Part shown: positions 1 through 8,719 of the stretch, in pieces | How the letters are laid out: every line of letters begins with the position of its first letter | How positions within the stretch are numbered: the first letter of the stretch is position 1 | Assembly (NCBI RefSeq): GCF_900142515.1 | Contig: NZ_FRBC01000002.1 | Span: 1 to 64,000 of the forward strand | DNA from: Pseudoselenomonas ruminantium | GTDB lineage: Bacteria; Bacillota; Negativicutes; Selenomonadales; Selenomonadaceae | DNA: 64,000 nt | Reading direction: 5' to 3' | Notes under the pieces: generated by a model | Seen by the model: the letters and a program-made list of their open reading frames with translations, nothing else | Databases searched by the model: none | Told to the model about the DNA's origin: nothing | Made by a program: the position numbers and the translations under genes

Positions 1-300
1 CCCCATTATCCAGCGGCACTGAAGCGTTGGTTTGACAATTGGGATGTAATAACGCCAATATTCAAGTTCTCAACAGACGTCCGTACCGCGTTTTACACGA
101 CCAATGCCATTGAGAGCCTAAATTCCTCATACCGCCGTCTGAACAGCCAGAGAAGTGTTTTCCCCGGCCAACAGGCCCTGCTAAAGGCGTTGTATTTGGC
201 AAGGTTTGAAGCTGCCAAGAAATGGTCCATGCCCATCCGAAACTGGGGCAAAGTAAGGGGCGAACTGACCATTATGTACCCTGATAGATTACAACCGTAA
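1..300 (+). mobile_element. IS256-family (mutator-type) transposase, C-terminal fragment cut by the window edge
   Basis: Frame 1 is open from the first base to a TAA at 298-300 and gives 99 residues. It contains TTNAIESLNSSYRR and ends WGKVRGELTIMYPDRLQP. The NAIE(S/R)-N-RR(L) stretch and the W-(x)n-Y/PDR ending are typical of the C-terminus of IS256/mutator DDE transposases, which cut and paste or copy the element. The start, the first catalytic Asp residues and the left end lie outside the window, so I cannot tell whether the element is intact. It is followed within three bases by a fragment of another IS family, which points to a stacked IS region. Confidence 0.85.
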
Positions 301-302
301 AA

Positions 303-485
303 TACATCCATGCTGAAATCATAGAAGACCTTTTACAGACTTTTATTCACACCCTCGGCTTGGAGCCATTCCGCTATCTGACCTACCTATTTGAAAATCT
401 TCCCAATCTGAATTTCAAAATACATCCTGAATTGCTGGAAAAATTTCTGCCTTGGAGTGACGAAATCCAGAAGAACTGCAAATAA
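303..485 (+). pseudogene. IS66-family transposase remnant (C-terminal tail)
   Basis: An open stretch of about 60 codons ends at TAA 483-485. It includes IHTLGLEPFRYLTYLFENLP and later LEKFLPWSDE. This matches the helical tail of IS66-type transposases, where a segment of the form (A)xxxGLxPYxYLxYLLExLPN precedes a short LLPW motif. There is no start codon, DDE core or TnpB partner, so it is a truncated remnant. It begins directly after the IS256-like stop codon, which suggests that one element inserted into or deleted part of the other. Confidence 0.6.
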
Positions 486-490
486 AATTT

Positions 491-520
491 GAACCTGATC
501 TGCGCCGATCAGGTTCTTTT
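491..520 (+). terminator. Rho-independent terminator after the IS remnants
   Basis: A perfect 10-bp stem, GAACCTGATC (491-500) with GATCAGGTTC (507-516), has a six-base loop and is followed by TTTT. It reads as a terminator on the plus strand behind the IS66-like tail. Confidence 0.75.
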
Positions 521-621
521 CGTATATGTGATACACAGGATGGTTTTTCGTTTACTGTTTTTTGACAGCATACATACAAAAACATCTCCATAAATATATA
601 TTTCTATGGTATGATAATCAT

Positions 622-831
622 TTATTTCTTCGTTTTCATACGCTTTTCTAGCAATGAATTAGCCCCTGCTTTTTGATAAAAATTCGTATCTTTAGATAAT
701 ATTTTATCTTTTAACTCTTCATTTGATAAATTTCTCTTCTCATATGCCCGTTGATTTGCCTGTATTCTTCTGCCATGCTTATCGAGCATCCAATAAACAT
801 TTTCGATAAATTTCCAAAGTCCCATAATCAT
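622..831 (-). CDS. Small basic protein coupled to the radical SAM maturase, function unknown
   Basis: A 69-residue product with no family I recognise. It has an aromatic N-terminus (MIMGLWKFIENVYWML) and then a charged, Lys/Arg-rich helical body ending KRMKTKK. Translation looks real: a strong Shine-Dalgarno (AAGGAGG) lies four bases before the ATG, and this ATG overlaps the stop codon of the maturase (AATGA), so the two should be translationally coupled. It is the last gene of the RiPP cassette. No transporter or peptidase follows; the DNA beyond is AT-rich spacer and then IS remnants. It could be an accessory or immunity peptide, but this is only inferred from position. Confidence 0.65.
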   Translation of the reverse strand: MIMGLWKFIENVYWMLDKHGRRIQANQRAYEKRNLSNEELKDKILSKDTNFYQKAGANSLLEKRMKTKK

Positions 832-2054
832 TCTACCTCCTTAAAGTAATTATTTTCCCGTAATTGTTCTATAAATTTATTAAGATCCTTTTCCCATTTA
901 CCCTCAATTGGATTATAAGTACAATACCACGGTTTATCATATTTTTCATTCCCATTTGAATCTGGTCTGCAATCAAAGCAACAGTATCTGAACTCGCAAT
1001 TTTTGCATTCTTTTATAAAATCTTTTGTTATATTTCGTACTCTATTATCTATAACCTCTACTAGGGATTTGTTTATTATGCTGCCATGCTTAAAGCGCCG
1101 TTCCATAACACAAGGAAATACATCACCATTATACGAAAAGTACAATCTGCGTGAAAAGCAATTATGGCCACTGATACATCTAACAATTAAATTTTCATTT
1201 AAAACTTTTGTCAGTTTTTGAGGGGTAATAAGCTTACATTTTATTAATTCGTCTGTCAATAAATTTAGCTTTGCTCTTCCTGTTATCCTTACAATGTCAC
1301 GTTTTTCGCTCAATTTATATAATTCTGTATTTTTTTGACCTATAGAAACATCTTTCATAATAACATTTCTTACTCTATACTTTATACCATATTCGCTTAA
1401 TTGTTTTATTAATTCATTAGTTTTTCTCCATGAGGTTTCATCTCTAGTTACATAACAATGAACTTTCTCGTTATATGAATATACAGATAATGCTAATCTA
1501 ATATTATTCTTCTTTATATAGGATAGCCATTTTGTACTGATCAACGTACCATTTGTAAATATTTCAATATATTCGAACTTATTGATGCAATAGTCAAGAT
1601 ACTTAAATATTTGCTTGCCTAAAGTGAATGGTTCCCCACCTATAAACTGAATCTTTTTTATATCATTTTTTATCAATTCATCTATTATATGTTTATACAG
1701 GTCGAAATCCATTATTTCCTCTGTATGACAAGAAGCATTTTCATAGCAATGTATACATTTTAGATTACAGCAAGTCGTAATTTCTATCCAAACGAAATCT
1801 ATAACATTATCCTTCTTTAAATCTGTTATATAATGTGGCTTTGTATATACTTCCTGAAGTAATTTAAGCTCTATTAATTTCTTTTTAAATGCCTTTTTCT
1901 CTATTGAAAGTTCTTTGTTTTCCACAGAAAGCAGTTCTTCTACAAATAATGCAGCCTCATTGTTAATCTGATAGAGTCTACATTGATTTAGGTCATATAA
2001 TGCAGAATTCTTTTCACCTTTTACTAGATATACACCATACGGAAGATAATACAA
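828..2054 (-). CDS. Radical SAM/SPASM peptide maturase
   Basis: A protein of about 408 residues that would modify the adjacent cysteine-rich peptide using radical SAM chemistry. Residues 1-80 look like a PqqD/RRE-type precursor-binding winged helix. The SAM cluster motif CNLKCIHC is at about residues 96-103, and IGGEPF (the GGE motif) follows. The C-terminal third carries the SPASM-type cysteines (NCFSRR, DVFPC, CKNCEFRYCCFDC, WYC) that bind auxiliary Fe-S clusters. I chose the TTG at 2054, which has AAAGAGGTG just upstream; an upstream in-frame GTG at 2090 lies inside a hairpin and has no ribosome site. It resembles the maturases of cysteine-rich thioether-type RiPPs (ranthipeptide or CcpM-like), but the exact subclass is unproven. 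Confidence 0.88.
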   Translation of the reverse strand: MYYLPYGVYLVKGEKNSALYDLNQCRLYQINNEAALFVEELLSVENKELSIEKKAFKKKLIELKLLQEVYTKPHYITDLKKDNVIDFVWIEITTCCNLKCIHCYENASCHTEEIMDFDLYKHIIDELIKNDIKKIQFIGGEPFTLGKQIFKYLDYCINKFEYIEIFTNGTLISTKWLSYIKKNNIRLALSVYSYNEKVHCYVTRDETSWRKTNELIKQLSEYGIKYRVRNVIMKDVSIGQKNTELYKLSEKRDIVRITGRAKLNLLTDELIKCKLITPQKLTKVLNENLIVRCISGHNCFSRRLYFSYNGDVFPCVMERRFKHGSIINKSLVEVIDNRVRNITKDFIKECKNCEFRYCCFDCRPDSNGNEKYDKPWYCTYNPIEGKWEKDLNKFIEQLRENNYFKEVE

Positions 2055-2080
2055 AATTGTCACCTCTTTATGCCTTGTAG

Positions 2081-2110
2081 AAAAGCCCACTAAATGTTTA
2101 GTGAGCTTTC
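2081..2110 (-). terminator. Hairpin between precursor and maturase, probable attenuator
   Basis: On the minus strand AGCTCACTAAA pairs with TTTAGTGGGCT around a tight loop and is followed by TTTT. It lies 20 bases after the precursor stop and just before the maturase start. Such partial terminators are common in RiPP operons, where they keep peptide mRNA more abundant than enzyme mRNA. Confidence 0.65.
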
Positions 2111-2130
2111 CTACGAGATAGTTTCAATAA

Positions 2131-2310
2131 TTAAGGTTCTGATGGACTACAATCTGGCATACAACCATCTTCACCATAATCCGGAGCGCAATCATTATAC
2201 TCAGGTGCGCATTCATTACCTCCGACATCTGGACCGCATACAACCCAATAATCTGGATCACACTCTTTTGCATATATTGGGTATTCATTCATTTCTACAA
2301 TAGATAACAT
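2131..2310 (-). CDS. Cysteine-rich RiPP precursor peptide with repeated C-x-P-[DE] units
   Basis: A 59-residue product. A short leader (residues 1-16, MLSIVEMNEYPIYAKE) precedes a core with six cysteines at 17, 25, 34, 41, 50 and 54. Five of them begin a repeated unit: CDPDY, CGPDV, CAPEY, CAPDY, CMPDC. The core is acidic and has no Lys or Arg, unlike ordinary cellular small proteins. The ribosome site is excellent (AAGGAG eight bases before ATG). It lies directly upstream of the radical SAM maturase and is separated from it by a hairpin. The probable product is a thioether- or otherwise crosslinked secreted peptide. I cannot assign it firmly to a named precursor family. Confidence 0.85.
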   Translation of the reverse strand: MLSIVEMNEYPIYAKECDPDYWVVCGPDVGGNECAPEYNDCAPDYGEDGCMPDCSPSEP

Positions 2311-2325
2311 TTATACCACTCCTTC

Positions 2326-2656
2326 TTATTCATGAATCCATTCGGCATCATGTATTTCTTCAAGTGAATATTCCGTTCCTGAAATCGCTTCACCATGTTG
2401 TTCTATAAATTTTTCATCGTCTTCTTCATTTTCAGGAACTTGTGATTGTCGTAAACTATACCACCCACCTTCACCTTGTATAATCTCCATAATTCTATCT
2501 AAATCCACTTCGGGACTTAACCTATTAGACTTGGATACCTCTTTAATTCTATTTTCATTCAAATCGACAAGACATTTTTGTGCGGTAGCATAATTCGTAA
2601 ATACTTTATATAGCTCCGTATCGCAAAATAAAAATCTCTTGCATCTTTATATCCAT
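2326..2656 (-). pseudogene. Small gene upstream of the RiPP precursor, apparently frameshifted
   Basis: The 3' part (2326-2562 and further upstream to about 2646) is open and encodes an acidic C-terminus ending EEIHDAEWIHE. No good start is present in that frame: the first available one is a TTG without a ribosome site. A proper start, ATG at 2656 with GAGGTG six bases upstream, reads only 16 codons before a stop. Removing one T from the run of five (2630-2634) joins the two frames into one protein of about 109 residues. This could be a real inactivating mutation, a programmed shift or a sequencing error. I do not recognise the protein family. It is the first gene of the RiPP transcript. Confidence 0.55.
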
Positions 2657-2740
2657 ATAGAACACCTCAGCGCTTTCTATAAATAGTAGCTATACATCAA
2701 GTAAGTAAAGCCCCCATACTAACTGATTATTCTTGCAATA

Positions 2741-2769
2741 ATTATAAAAAAGAAAAAGACGATTGTCAA
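2741..2769 (-). promoter_or_regulatory. Perfect consensus sigma-A promoter of the RiPP cassette
   Basis: On the minus strand TTGACA (2769-2764), a 17-base spacer and TATAAT (2746-2741) match the vegetative consensus exactly. The predicted start is near 2734, about 80 bases upstream of the first ATG. Confidence 0.85.
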
Positions 2770-2831
2770 GCAATAATTTAATTATACACAACACTAATCA
2801 TAATTTCCATGCAACATAATTACCATTCAAT

Positions 2832-2863
2832 CAAAATAAGCCCTGACCTTTTGGTCAGGGCTT
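2832..2863 (-). terminator. Terminator of the alpha ribosomal operon
   Basis: An 11-bp perfect stem (AAGCCCTGACC / GGTCAGGGCTT) with an AAAA loop on the minus strand, followed by ATTTTG. It lies about 20 bases past the rplQ stop codon. Confidence 0.8.
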
Positions 2864-2881
2864 GCTTGCTGCAATCTAAAA

Positions 2882-3220
2882 TTACACCAGCTCGATGATA
2901 ACCATCGGAGCTGCGTCGCCGCGGCGTACGCCGAGCTTCAGGATGCGGGTGTAACCGCCCTGACGGTCTGCGTATTTTGCTGCGATTTCGTCGAACAGCT
3001 TTCTTACTACATCTTCATCAGCAAGGGATGCGATTGCCTTGCGGCGGGCGCTCAGGTCACCGCGCTTTGCCAGCGTGATGAGCTGCTCTGCAAACTTGCG
3101 GAGCTCTTTTGCCTTTGCTTCCGTCGTTTCAATGCGTCCATATCTGAAGAAGGAAGTAAGAATGCTAGTGAACAGCGCCTTACGGGCTGCGGAGTTACGT
3201 CCTAATTTTCTGTAGCTCAT
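2882..3220 (-). CDS. rplQ: 50S ribosomal protein L17
   Basis: 112 residues starting [17 protein letters not shown], the usual L17 N-terminus. L17 is a large-subunit protein located near the exit tunnel. The length is normal for the short Firmicutes form. It is the last gene of the alpha operon, 14 bases after rpoA, and is followed by a strong terminator. Nothing odd is seen. Confidence 0.97.
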   Translation of the reverse strand: MSYRKLGRNSAARKALFTSILTSFFRYGRIETTEAKAKELRKFAEQLITLAKRGDLSARRKAIASLADEDVVRKLFDEIAAKYADRQGGYTRILKLGVRRGDAAPMVIIELV

Positions 3221-3234
3221 TTATTTCCCTCTCT

Positions 3235-4194
3235 TCAATCGTTGTTTACTCTCAGTGCTAAACCGAGTTCCTCGAGCTTCTTCTTGACTTCTTCAAGAGA
3301 CTTGCGGCCGAGGTTGCGGACCTTCATCATGTCATCTTCCGTCTTCTCAGCAAGGTCAGCGACCGTGTTGATGTTGGCGCGTTTCAGACAGTTGAAGGAA
3401 CGTACCGAGAGGTCGAGGTCTTCAATGGTCATTTCGAGGACCTTGGAAGTATCATCCTCTACCTCTTCGGGGAAGGTTGCTTCTTCCTCTTCGATTTCTT
3501 CCGGCAGACCGTCCATGCTCTGGAACAGCTTCAGGTGCATCACGAGGATACCGGCTGCTTTGCTGACAGCTTCTTCCGGACGCAGGGAACCATCGGTCCA
3601 TACTTCAAGAATCAGCTTGTCATAGTCGGTCTCGTTACCCACACGCGTGTCCTGCACGGTGTAGTTTACACGCTGTACCGGGGAGAAAATCGAGTCAATG
3701 GGAATTACTCCAATCGTGTCATCCGGCTTTTTATTGCGTTCTGCCGGAATGTAGCCACGGCCACGAGCAACGGTCATCTCAATCTTGAGCTTGCCGGTTG
3801 CGTCAACCGTTGCAATGTGGAGGTCCGGATTGAGAATCTCAATGTCGGCATCACAGATGATGTCGGCAGCCGTAACTTCCTTTTCGCCTTCCACGTCAAT
3901 GCGGATAACCTTGGGCTCGTTGCCCTGCATCTTGAGGCAGAGCTGCTTCAGGTTCAGAACGATGTTGGTTACGTCATCCCGGACACCCGGAATGGTGGAG
4001 AACTCATGGAGAACTCCATCAATGCGAATGGAGGTAATTGCAGAACCTTCCAAGGAAGACAGAAGCATACGGCGCAGGCTGTTGCCGAAAGTCGTACCGT
4101 AACCACGTTCAAGGGGTTCGCAGACGAACTTGCCGTAACGGTTGTCTTCACTGATTTCCACAATTTCAATTTTCGGTTTCTCGATGTCTATCAT
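3235..4194 (-). CDS. rpoA: RNA polymerase alpha subunit
   Basis: 319 residues. The N-terminal assembly domain includes [20 protein letters not shown], the conserved dimerisation segment. The C-terminal domain (about residues 250-315) includes [20 protein letters not shown] and [14 protein letters not shown], the helix-hairpin-helix region that contacts UP elements and activators. An acidic linker ([18 protein letters not shown]) joins them. It dimerises and nucleates assembly of beta and beta-prime, which are encoded at 29.8-37.6 kb. It lies in the alpha operon between rpsD and rplQ. Confidence 0.98.
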   Translation of the reverse strand: MIDIEKPKIEIVEISEDNRYGKFVCEPLERGYGTTFGNSLRRMLLSSLEGSAITSIRIDGVLHEFSTIPGVRDDVTNIVLNLKQLCLKMQGNEPKVIRIDVEGEKEVTAADIICDADIEILNPDLHIATVDATGKLKIEMTVARGRGYIPAERNKKPDDTIGVIPIDSIFSPVQRVNYTVQDTRVGNETDYDKLILEVWTDGSLRPEEAVSKAAGILVMHLKLFQSMDGLPEEIEEEEATFPEEVEDDTSKVLEMTIEDLDLSVRSFNCLKRANINTVADLAEKTEDDMMKVRNLGRKSLEEVKKKLEELGLALRVNND

Positions 4195-4252
4195 CTGGAA
4201 TGAACCTCCTCAATAACTAATGGAACACTATGCACACAGGCACAAATATTCA

Positions 4253-4846
4253 TTATTTGGAGTACAACTCGACGATAGCCTGCTCGTTGACAGGAACATC
4301 GATTTCTTCACGGTTCGGGAAACGCGTTACCGTACCCGTGAGGTTAGCCTGATCAGCCTGGAGCCATGCCGGAGCGGACAGGGCATTGCTGCTTTCCTTC
4401 AGTTCTTTGAAGAAAGCGTTGGACTGGCTCTTTTCGCTGACTGCGATCACATCATTAGCGGAAACCAGAGCGGACGGAATGTCCACGCGGTGGCCGTTAA
4501 CCGTGAAGTGACCATGACGAACGAGCTGACGAGCCTGACGGCGGGTGTTAGCCAGACCGAGGCGATAAACAACGTTGTCCAGACGGCGCTCAAGAAGACC
4601 GAGGAGGTTTTCACCCGTTACACCCTGCATCTTCTTAGCTTTATCGTAGTATCCACGGAACTGCTTTTCCAGTACGCCGTAGATGAATTTTGCTTTCTGC
4701 TTTTCTTTCAGCTGCATGCCGTATTCGGAAACCTTACGGTTCGTGCGGCGCGGCTGACGCTTGGATTCTTTGGAACGACCGATAACAGCCGGTTCAATGC
4801 CGAGGGCACGGCATCTTTTCAGGGCTGGTACTCTATCAATTGCCAT
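4253..4846 (-). CDS. rpsD: 30S ribosomal protein S4
   Basis: 197 residues starting [16 protein letters not shown]. The S4 RNA-binding domain is visible as [20 protein letters not shown] and the following [10 protein letters not shown]. Only one cysteine is present near the N-terminus, so this is the zinc-free form. S4 nucleates 16S rRNA folding and in many bacteria represses the alpha operon. It lies between rpsK (20 bases upstream) and rpoA (58 bases downstream). Confidence 0.97.
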   Translation of the reverse strand: MAIDRVPALKRCRALGIEPAVIGRSKESKRQPRRTNRKVSEYGMQLKEKQKAKFIYGVLEKQFRGYYDKAKKMQGVTGENLLGLLERRLDNVVYRLGLANTRRQARQLVRHGHFTVNGHRVDIPSALVSANDVIAVSEKSQSNAFFKELKESSNALSAPAWLQADQANLTGTVTRFPNREEIDVPVNEQAIVELYSK

Positions 4847-4866
4847 ACTTTCTATTGCACCTCCTA

Positions 4867-5259
4867 TTAAACTCTTCTACGCTTCGGCGGACGGCATCCG
4901 TTGTGCGGAATCGGAGTAACATCTTTGATCATGTTTACTTCGAGGCCAGTTGCCTGCAGGGAACGGATTGCGGCTTCACGGCCGGCACCAGGACCCTTAA
5001 CGTATACTTCGACCTGCTTCAGGCCATGTTCCATAGCTGCCTTTGCAGCCGTCTCAGCTGCCATCTGTGCAGCGAACGGCGTGCTCTTACGGGAGCCGCG
5101 GAAACCAAGGCCGCCTGCGCTGGCCCAGGAAAGTGCATTACCGCTCTTATCGGTAAGCGTTACAATCGTATTGTTAAACGTAGAACTGATATGGGCTACG
5201 CCATATTCGACGTTCTTACGAACTTTTTTCTTCGTGCGGACTGCTTTCTTAACTGCCAC
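4867..5259 (-). CDS. rpsK: 30S ribosomal protein S11
   Basis: 130 residues with the characteristic [18 protein letters not shown] and the C-terminal [16 protein letters not shown]11 forms part of the platform of the small subunit near the mRNA exit site. The length is normal, and it sits 14 bases after rpsM in the alpha operon. Confidence 0.98.
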   Translation of the reverse strand: MAVKKAVRTKKKVRKNVEYGVAHISSTFNNTIVTLTDKSGNALSWASAGGLGFRGSRKSTPFAAQMAAETAAKAAMEHGLKQVEVYVKGPGAGREAAIRSLQATGLEVNMIKDVTPIPHNGCRPPKRRRV

Positions 5260-5273
5260 CAGTTAACCCTCCT

Positions 5274-5642
5274 TTATTTCTTCTTGCCTGCTACGGCCTT
5301 TTTCGGGCCTTTACGGGTACGGGCGTTGTTCTTGGTGTTCTGACCACGAACGGGCAGACCAAGACGGTGGCGACGACCACGGTAGCAGCCGATATCAACG
5401 AGTCTCTTGATGTTCATCTGGCGCTCACGGCGAAGGTCACCTTCAACCAGAACGTTCTTATCGATGGCATCACGAAGTTTTACAACTTCATCCTCCGTGA
5501 GATCACGAGTACGGGTATCCGGATTGATACCAGTCTCCTTCAGCAGGTCCTTGGAAGTCTTCAGACCAATACCGAAGATGTACGTCAAAGCAATTTCAAT
5601 TCTTTTGTCACGGGGTAAATCTACACCGGCAATACGTGCCAT
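5274..5642 (-). CDS. rpsM: 30S ribosomal protein S13
   Basis: 122 residues starting [20 protein letters not shown], with the basic C-terminal tail [20 protein letters not shown] that contacts P-site tRNA and the subunit bridges. The length is usual. It lies between rpmJ and rpsK in the alpha operon. Confidence 0.98.
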   Translation of the reverse strand: MARIAGVDLPRDKRIEIALTYIFGIGLKTSKDLLKETGINPDTRTRDLTEDEVVKLRDAIDKNVLVEGDLRRERQMNIKRLVDIGCYRGRRHRLGLPVRGQNTKNNARTRKGPKKAVAGKKK

Positions 5643-5668
5643 TAATAAAGCACCTCCTTATTTCTTAA

Positions 5669-5782
5669 TTAACCTTGTCTCTGTTTATGCTTGGGATTTT
5701 CGCAGATGACCATAACACGGCCTTTGCGCTTAATGACTTTGCATTTTTCACAAATCCGCTTTACTGACGGTTTTACCTTCAT
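5669..5782 (-). CDS. rpmJ: 50S ribosomal protein L36
   Basis: A 37-residue protein, [20 protein letters not shown] to KHKQRQG. It carries the zinc-binding pattern C-x2-C-x12-C-x4-H, so it is the zinc-containing type of L36. It lies between infA (139 bases upstream) and rpsM (26 bases downstream), its normal place. A promoter-like sequence lies just upstream. Confidence 0.96.
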   Translation of the reverse strand: MKVKPSVKRICEKCKVIKRKGRVMVICENPKHKQRQG

Positions 5783-5825
5783 TTTCGTTGTGCCCCCTTT
5801 TCCTTATTGTCAGTCTCATTTTGCT

Positions 5826-5854
5826 AGTATAGCATGTTTGCTTTCCCTTGCCTA
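5826..5854 (-). promoter_or_regulatory. Internal promoter before rpmJ (alpha operon)
   Basis: On the minus strand TAGGCA (5854-5849), a 17-base spacer and TATACT (5831-5826), with TGC before the -10 box giving an extended -10. It would start transcription about 40 bases upstream of rpmJ and drive rpmJ-rpsM-rpsK-rpsD-rpoA-rplQ. The rest of the 139-base gap is AT-rich, with runs of A and T. Confidence 0.55.
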
Positions 5855-5921
5855 GTGGCAAAATGAAATTTTTTATAAAAAATTTTAAATGATAACAAAC
5901 ATAGCAAAAGCGGAGATGACC

Positions 5922-6140
5922 TTATTTGAATCGGTAGGTTATACGGCCACGCGTTAAGTCATACGGCGTGAGTTCGATAGTGACTTTGTCTCCCGGAAGG
6001 ATACGGATGAAGTTCATGCGAATCTTGCCGGATACATGCGCCAGTACAACATGACCATTCTCTAGCTCAACCTGGAACATTGCGTTCGGCAGTGCTTCCA
6101 GGACTTTGCCTTCTACTTCAATAACATCTTGTTTCGACAT
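5922..6140 (-). CDS. infA: Translation initiation factor IF-1
   Basis: 72 residues, the canonical length, starting [20 protein letters not shown] and ending RGRITYRFK. It is a single OB-fold that binds the ribosomal A site during initiation. It lies between adk and rpmJ. The usual Firmicutes neighbours map and a KOW-domain protein are absent; instead a 187-base non-coding gap separates it from adk. Confidence 0.98.
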   Translation of the reverse strand: MSKQDVIEVEGKVLEALPNAMFQVELENGHVVLAHVSGKIRMNFIRILPGDKVTIELTPYDLTRGRITYRFK

Positions 6141-6327
6141 GTGTTTCTCCTCTTATAGATGTATAAATTGGTTGGGCCAAAGTCATCTAAGGAGCTTTTG
6201 CATTTCTTGTTAAATGCCATGCCCAACAACAGGTTGTTAATCCATATAGCATTGTAATAGGCGGCAATTCCTGCCGCCCTTACAACAACTTCTATCGCTG
6301 CGTGAATTTCACACCAACGGTTTTGAC

Positions 6328-6972
6328 TCAGCCCTTCAGAACTGCAACGAGATCTGCGGTAACTTTGTCAATCGCCTGTCTGCCATCCACTTCCGTATAG
6401 AGACCAGCTTTTTGATAGTAATCAATCAGCGGGCGCGTGGAATCTTCGTATACAGAAAGACGGCTTTTCATCGTTTCTTCCGTATCGTCAGCACGCTGGA
6501 AGAGTTCGCTGCCGCACTCATCACAGGTTCCCTCCGTCTTGGACGGATTGAACTTCACATGGTACGTAGCACCGCACTTCTTGCAGATGCGGCGGCCTAC
6601 AGCGCGCTCAATGAGGTCTGCTGCCGGAACATTGATGTTCAGGACACGCGTCAGGCTAAGCCCGAGGTCTTCCAAAATACCTTTGAGGGCATCAGCCTGC
6701 TCAACAGTACGGGGGAAACCATCGAGGATAAAACCTTTCTTGCAGTCATCTTTGGCAAGACGCTCACGGACAATGCCGATAGTAACTTCGTCAGGAACGA
6801 GCTTACCAGCGTCCATGCAGGCTTTCGCCTGCTTGCCGAGCTCGGTGCCTTCCTTCACAGCTGCACGGAACATATCGCCTGTGGAGATGTGGGGAATACC
6901 AAACTCTTTGACCAGTTCAGCCGCCTGCGTGCCTTTGCCGGCACCCGGGGGGCCCATTAACAGGATATGCAT
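6328..6972 (-). CDS. adk: Adenylate kinase
   Basis: 214 residues. It converts ATP + AMP to 2 ADP in the cytosol. The P-loop is [10 protein letters not shown] at residues 7-16. The AMP site includes STGDMFR, and the DGFPRT motif follows. The LID carries a four-cysteine zinc finger (CKKC, then CDEC), as in Gram-positive long-form enzymes. It lies 16 bases downstream of secY in the spc operon. Confidence 0.98.
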   Translation of the reverse strand: MHILLMGPPGAGKGTQAAELVKEFGIPHISTGDMFRAAVKEGTELGKQAKACMDAGKLVPDEVTIGIVRERLAKDDCKKGFILDGFPRTVEQADALKGILEDLGLSLTRVLNINVPAADLIERAVGRRICKKCGATYHVKFNPSKTEGTCDECGSELFQRADDTEETMKSRLSVYEDSTRPLIDYYQKAGLYTEVDGRQAIDKVTADLVAVLKG

Positions 6973-6988
6973 AATGTTTGCCTCCTTA

Positions 6989-8245
6989 TTATTTCATGAA
7001 CCCTTCGTAGTGGCGCATGACAATCATGGCTTCAATCTGCTTCATCGTCTGGAGGGCAACGCCCACAACGATCAGCAGGGCTGTACCGCCAAAGTATACA
7101 CCCTGAATATTCGTAGCGGCTGCTACCATATTCGGCAGTACGGCAATGAAAGCCAGGAAAATCGAGCCAGCAAGCGTGATACGAGTCATGACATGATCTA
7201 AATAATCTGCCGTTGGCTGTCCCGGACGGATGCCCGGGATGAAACCACCGTATTTTTTCAGATTCTCTGCCATATCCGATATCTTTACAGTAACCGCAGT
7301 ATAGAAGTAGGTAAAGAAGATTATCATGCCTACATATAATGTAGTCTGTAACGGTTTACCCCACTCCAGATAACTGGCAACAGTCTTTACCCAGGGAATA
7401 TCAATGAACTGGGCAATGGTTACTGGAAACATCAGCACGGATGACGCAAAGATAATTGGGATTACGCCCGCCTGATTCACCTTGAGGGGAATGTGGCTGG
7501 AATGACCGCCATAGCTGCCTCGGCCGCCAACCCGCTTCGTATAGGAAATGGGAATACGGCGGAAGCCATTTTCCACATGTACCACGAATACCACCATCGC
7601 AATGGCGATGAGAGCAAACATGAACACAGAGAAATAGCTGATCGTACCAGCCTGGACGTAATGATAGATGGTGCCGATGTTCTTCGGCAGAGCCGCTACG
7701 ATACCAGCGAAGATGATAAGGGAAATACCATTACCAACGCCATTGGCCGTAATCTGCTCACCGAGCCACATCAAAAACACCGTGCCCGCCGTCAAGGTGA
7801 TCGCAATGATCAGGATGTTGACGGGACTTGGATTCAAGATAGCTGCCTTCAGGCCGATGGACATGCCAATCGCCTGGAGGAAAGCCAATACTACCGTAAG
7901 GTAGCGGGTAACCTGGGTGGTCTTCTTGTGCCCCTCCTGACCTTCCTTGGACCATTGCTCCAATGTGGGAATCACTACATTCAGCAGCTGAATGATGATG
8001 GCCGCATTGATGTAAGGAGTAATGGACATCGCGAAGATGGAGAACTTACTGAAAGCACCACCCGAAAAGAGATCTAACAGACCAAAGAGGTTGCCGTTTG
8101 CGAACAACTGCTCAATCGCTGTCGGGTCAACCCCCGGAACGGGGATATGCGTCCCCATCCGGAAGATGGCAAACATAATCAAAGTAAAGGTTATTTTCTG
8201 CCTAAGCTCCGGAATTTTCCATACGTTGCCAAGGGCTGAAAGCAC
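6989..8245 (-). CDS. secY: Protein translocase subunit SecY
   Basis: 418 residues with about ten membrane helices, beginning [20 protein letters not shown] and containing [20 protein letters not shown], typical of SecY. It forms the protein-conducting channel of the inner membrane with SecE and SecG. The start is GTG, one base after the rplO stop codon. Its partners secD, secF and yajC are encoded at 49.2-53.6 kb; secE is not in the window. Confidence 0.98.
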   Translation of the reverse strand: MLSALGNVWKIPELRQKITFTLIMFAIFRMGTHIPVPGVDPTAIEQLFANGNLFGLLDLFSGGAFSKFSIFAMSITPYINAAIIIQLLNVVIPTLEQWSKEGQEGHKKTTQVTRYLTVVLAFLQAIGMSIGLKAAILNPSPVNILIIAITLTAGTVFLMWLGEQITANGVGNGISLIIFAGIVAALPKNIGTIYHYVQAGTISYFSVFMFALIAIAMVVFVVHVENGFRRIPISYTKRVGGRGSYGGHSSHIPLKVNQAGVIPIIFASSVLMFPVTIAQFIDIPWVKTVASYLEWGKPLQTTLYVGMIIFFTYFYTAVTVKISDMAENLKKYGGFIPGIRPGQPTADYLDHVMTRITLAGSIFLAFIAVLPNMVAAATNIQGVYFGGTALLIVVGVALQTMKQIEAMIVMRHYEGFMK

Positions 8246-8246
8246 C

Positions 8247-8696
8247 TTACTTCACCTCAATTTTCTCGATCTGGCCGCCTGCAGCGGTGATCTTCTCTTC
8301 AGCGGACTTCGTGAAGCCGTTAGCGCGAACCGTCAGCTTCTTCGTCAGTTCGCCGTTGCCGAGAATACGGATGCCGTCCTGAACGTTCTTCAGGATACCG
8401 GACTCAACGAGAACAACGGGATCAACCGTCGTGCCATCTTCGAAACGGTTCAGGGATTCAACATTCACTTCAGCGAAGGTCTTAGCCCAGATATTCTTGA
8501 AACCGCGCTTCGGGAGACGACGGTACAGAGGCATCTGGCCACCTTCGAAGCCCGTGCGAACGCCGCCGCCGCTGCGGGAGTTCTGGCCCTTCATGCCTTT
8601 ACCGGAAGTCTTGCCGTTACCGGAACCCAGACCGCGACCTACACGGTTGCGAACCTTGCGGGAACCAGCTGCTGGCTGTAATTCATGTAATTTCAT
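8247..8696 (-). CDS. rplO: 50S ribosomal protein L15
   Basis: 149 residues starting [20 protein letters not shown], with the glycine/arginine-rich N-terminal extension that threads into 23S rRNA, and a globular C-terminus. The length is normal. It lies between rpmD and secY in the spc operon. Confidence 0.98.
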   Translation of the reverse strand: MKLHELQPAAGSRKVRNRVGRGLGSGNGKTSGKGMKGQNSRSGGGVRTGFEGGQMPLYRRLPKRGFKNIWAKTFAEVNVESLNRFEDGTTVDPVVLVESGILKNVQDGIRILGNGELTKKLTVRANGFTKSAEEKITAAGGQIEKIEVK

Positions 8697-8719
8697 CTGC
8701 GTGCACCTCCTGTCCTATA

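Noticed and set aside
1003-1221. Plus-strand frame opposite the maturase
   Set aside because: It sits wholly inside the radical SAM gene, where conserved cysteines are on the minus strand.
2094-2303. Plus-strand 69-residue frame over the RiPP precursor
   Set aside because: It is the antisense of the precursor repeats; its His/Asn-rich text is the complement of the C-x-P-[DE] units, and the minus frame has the strong ribosome site.
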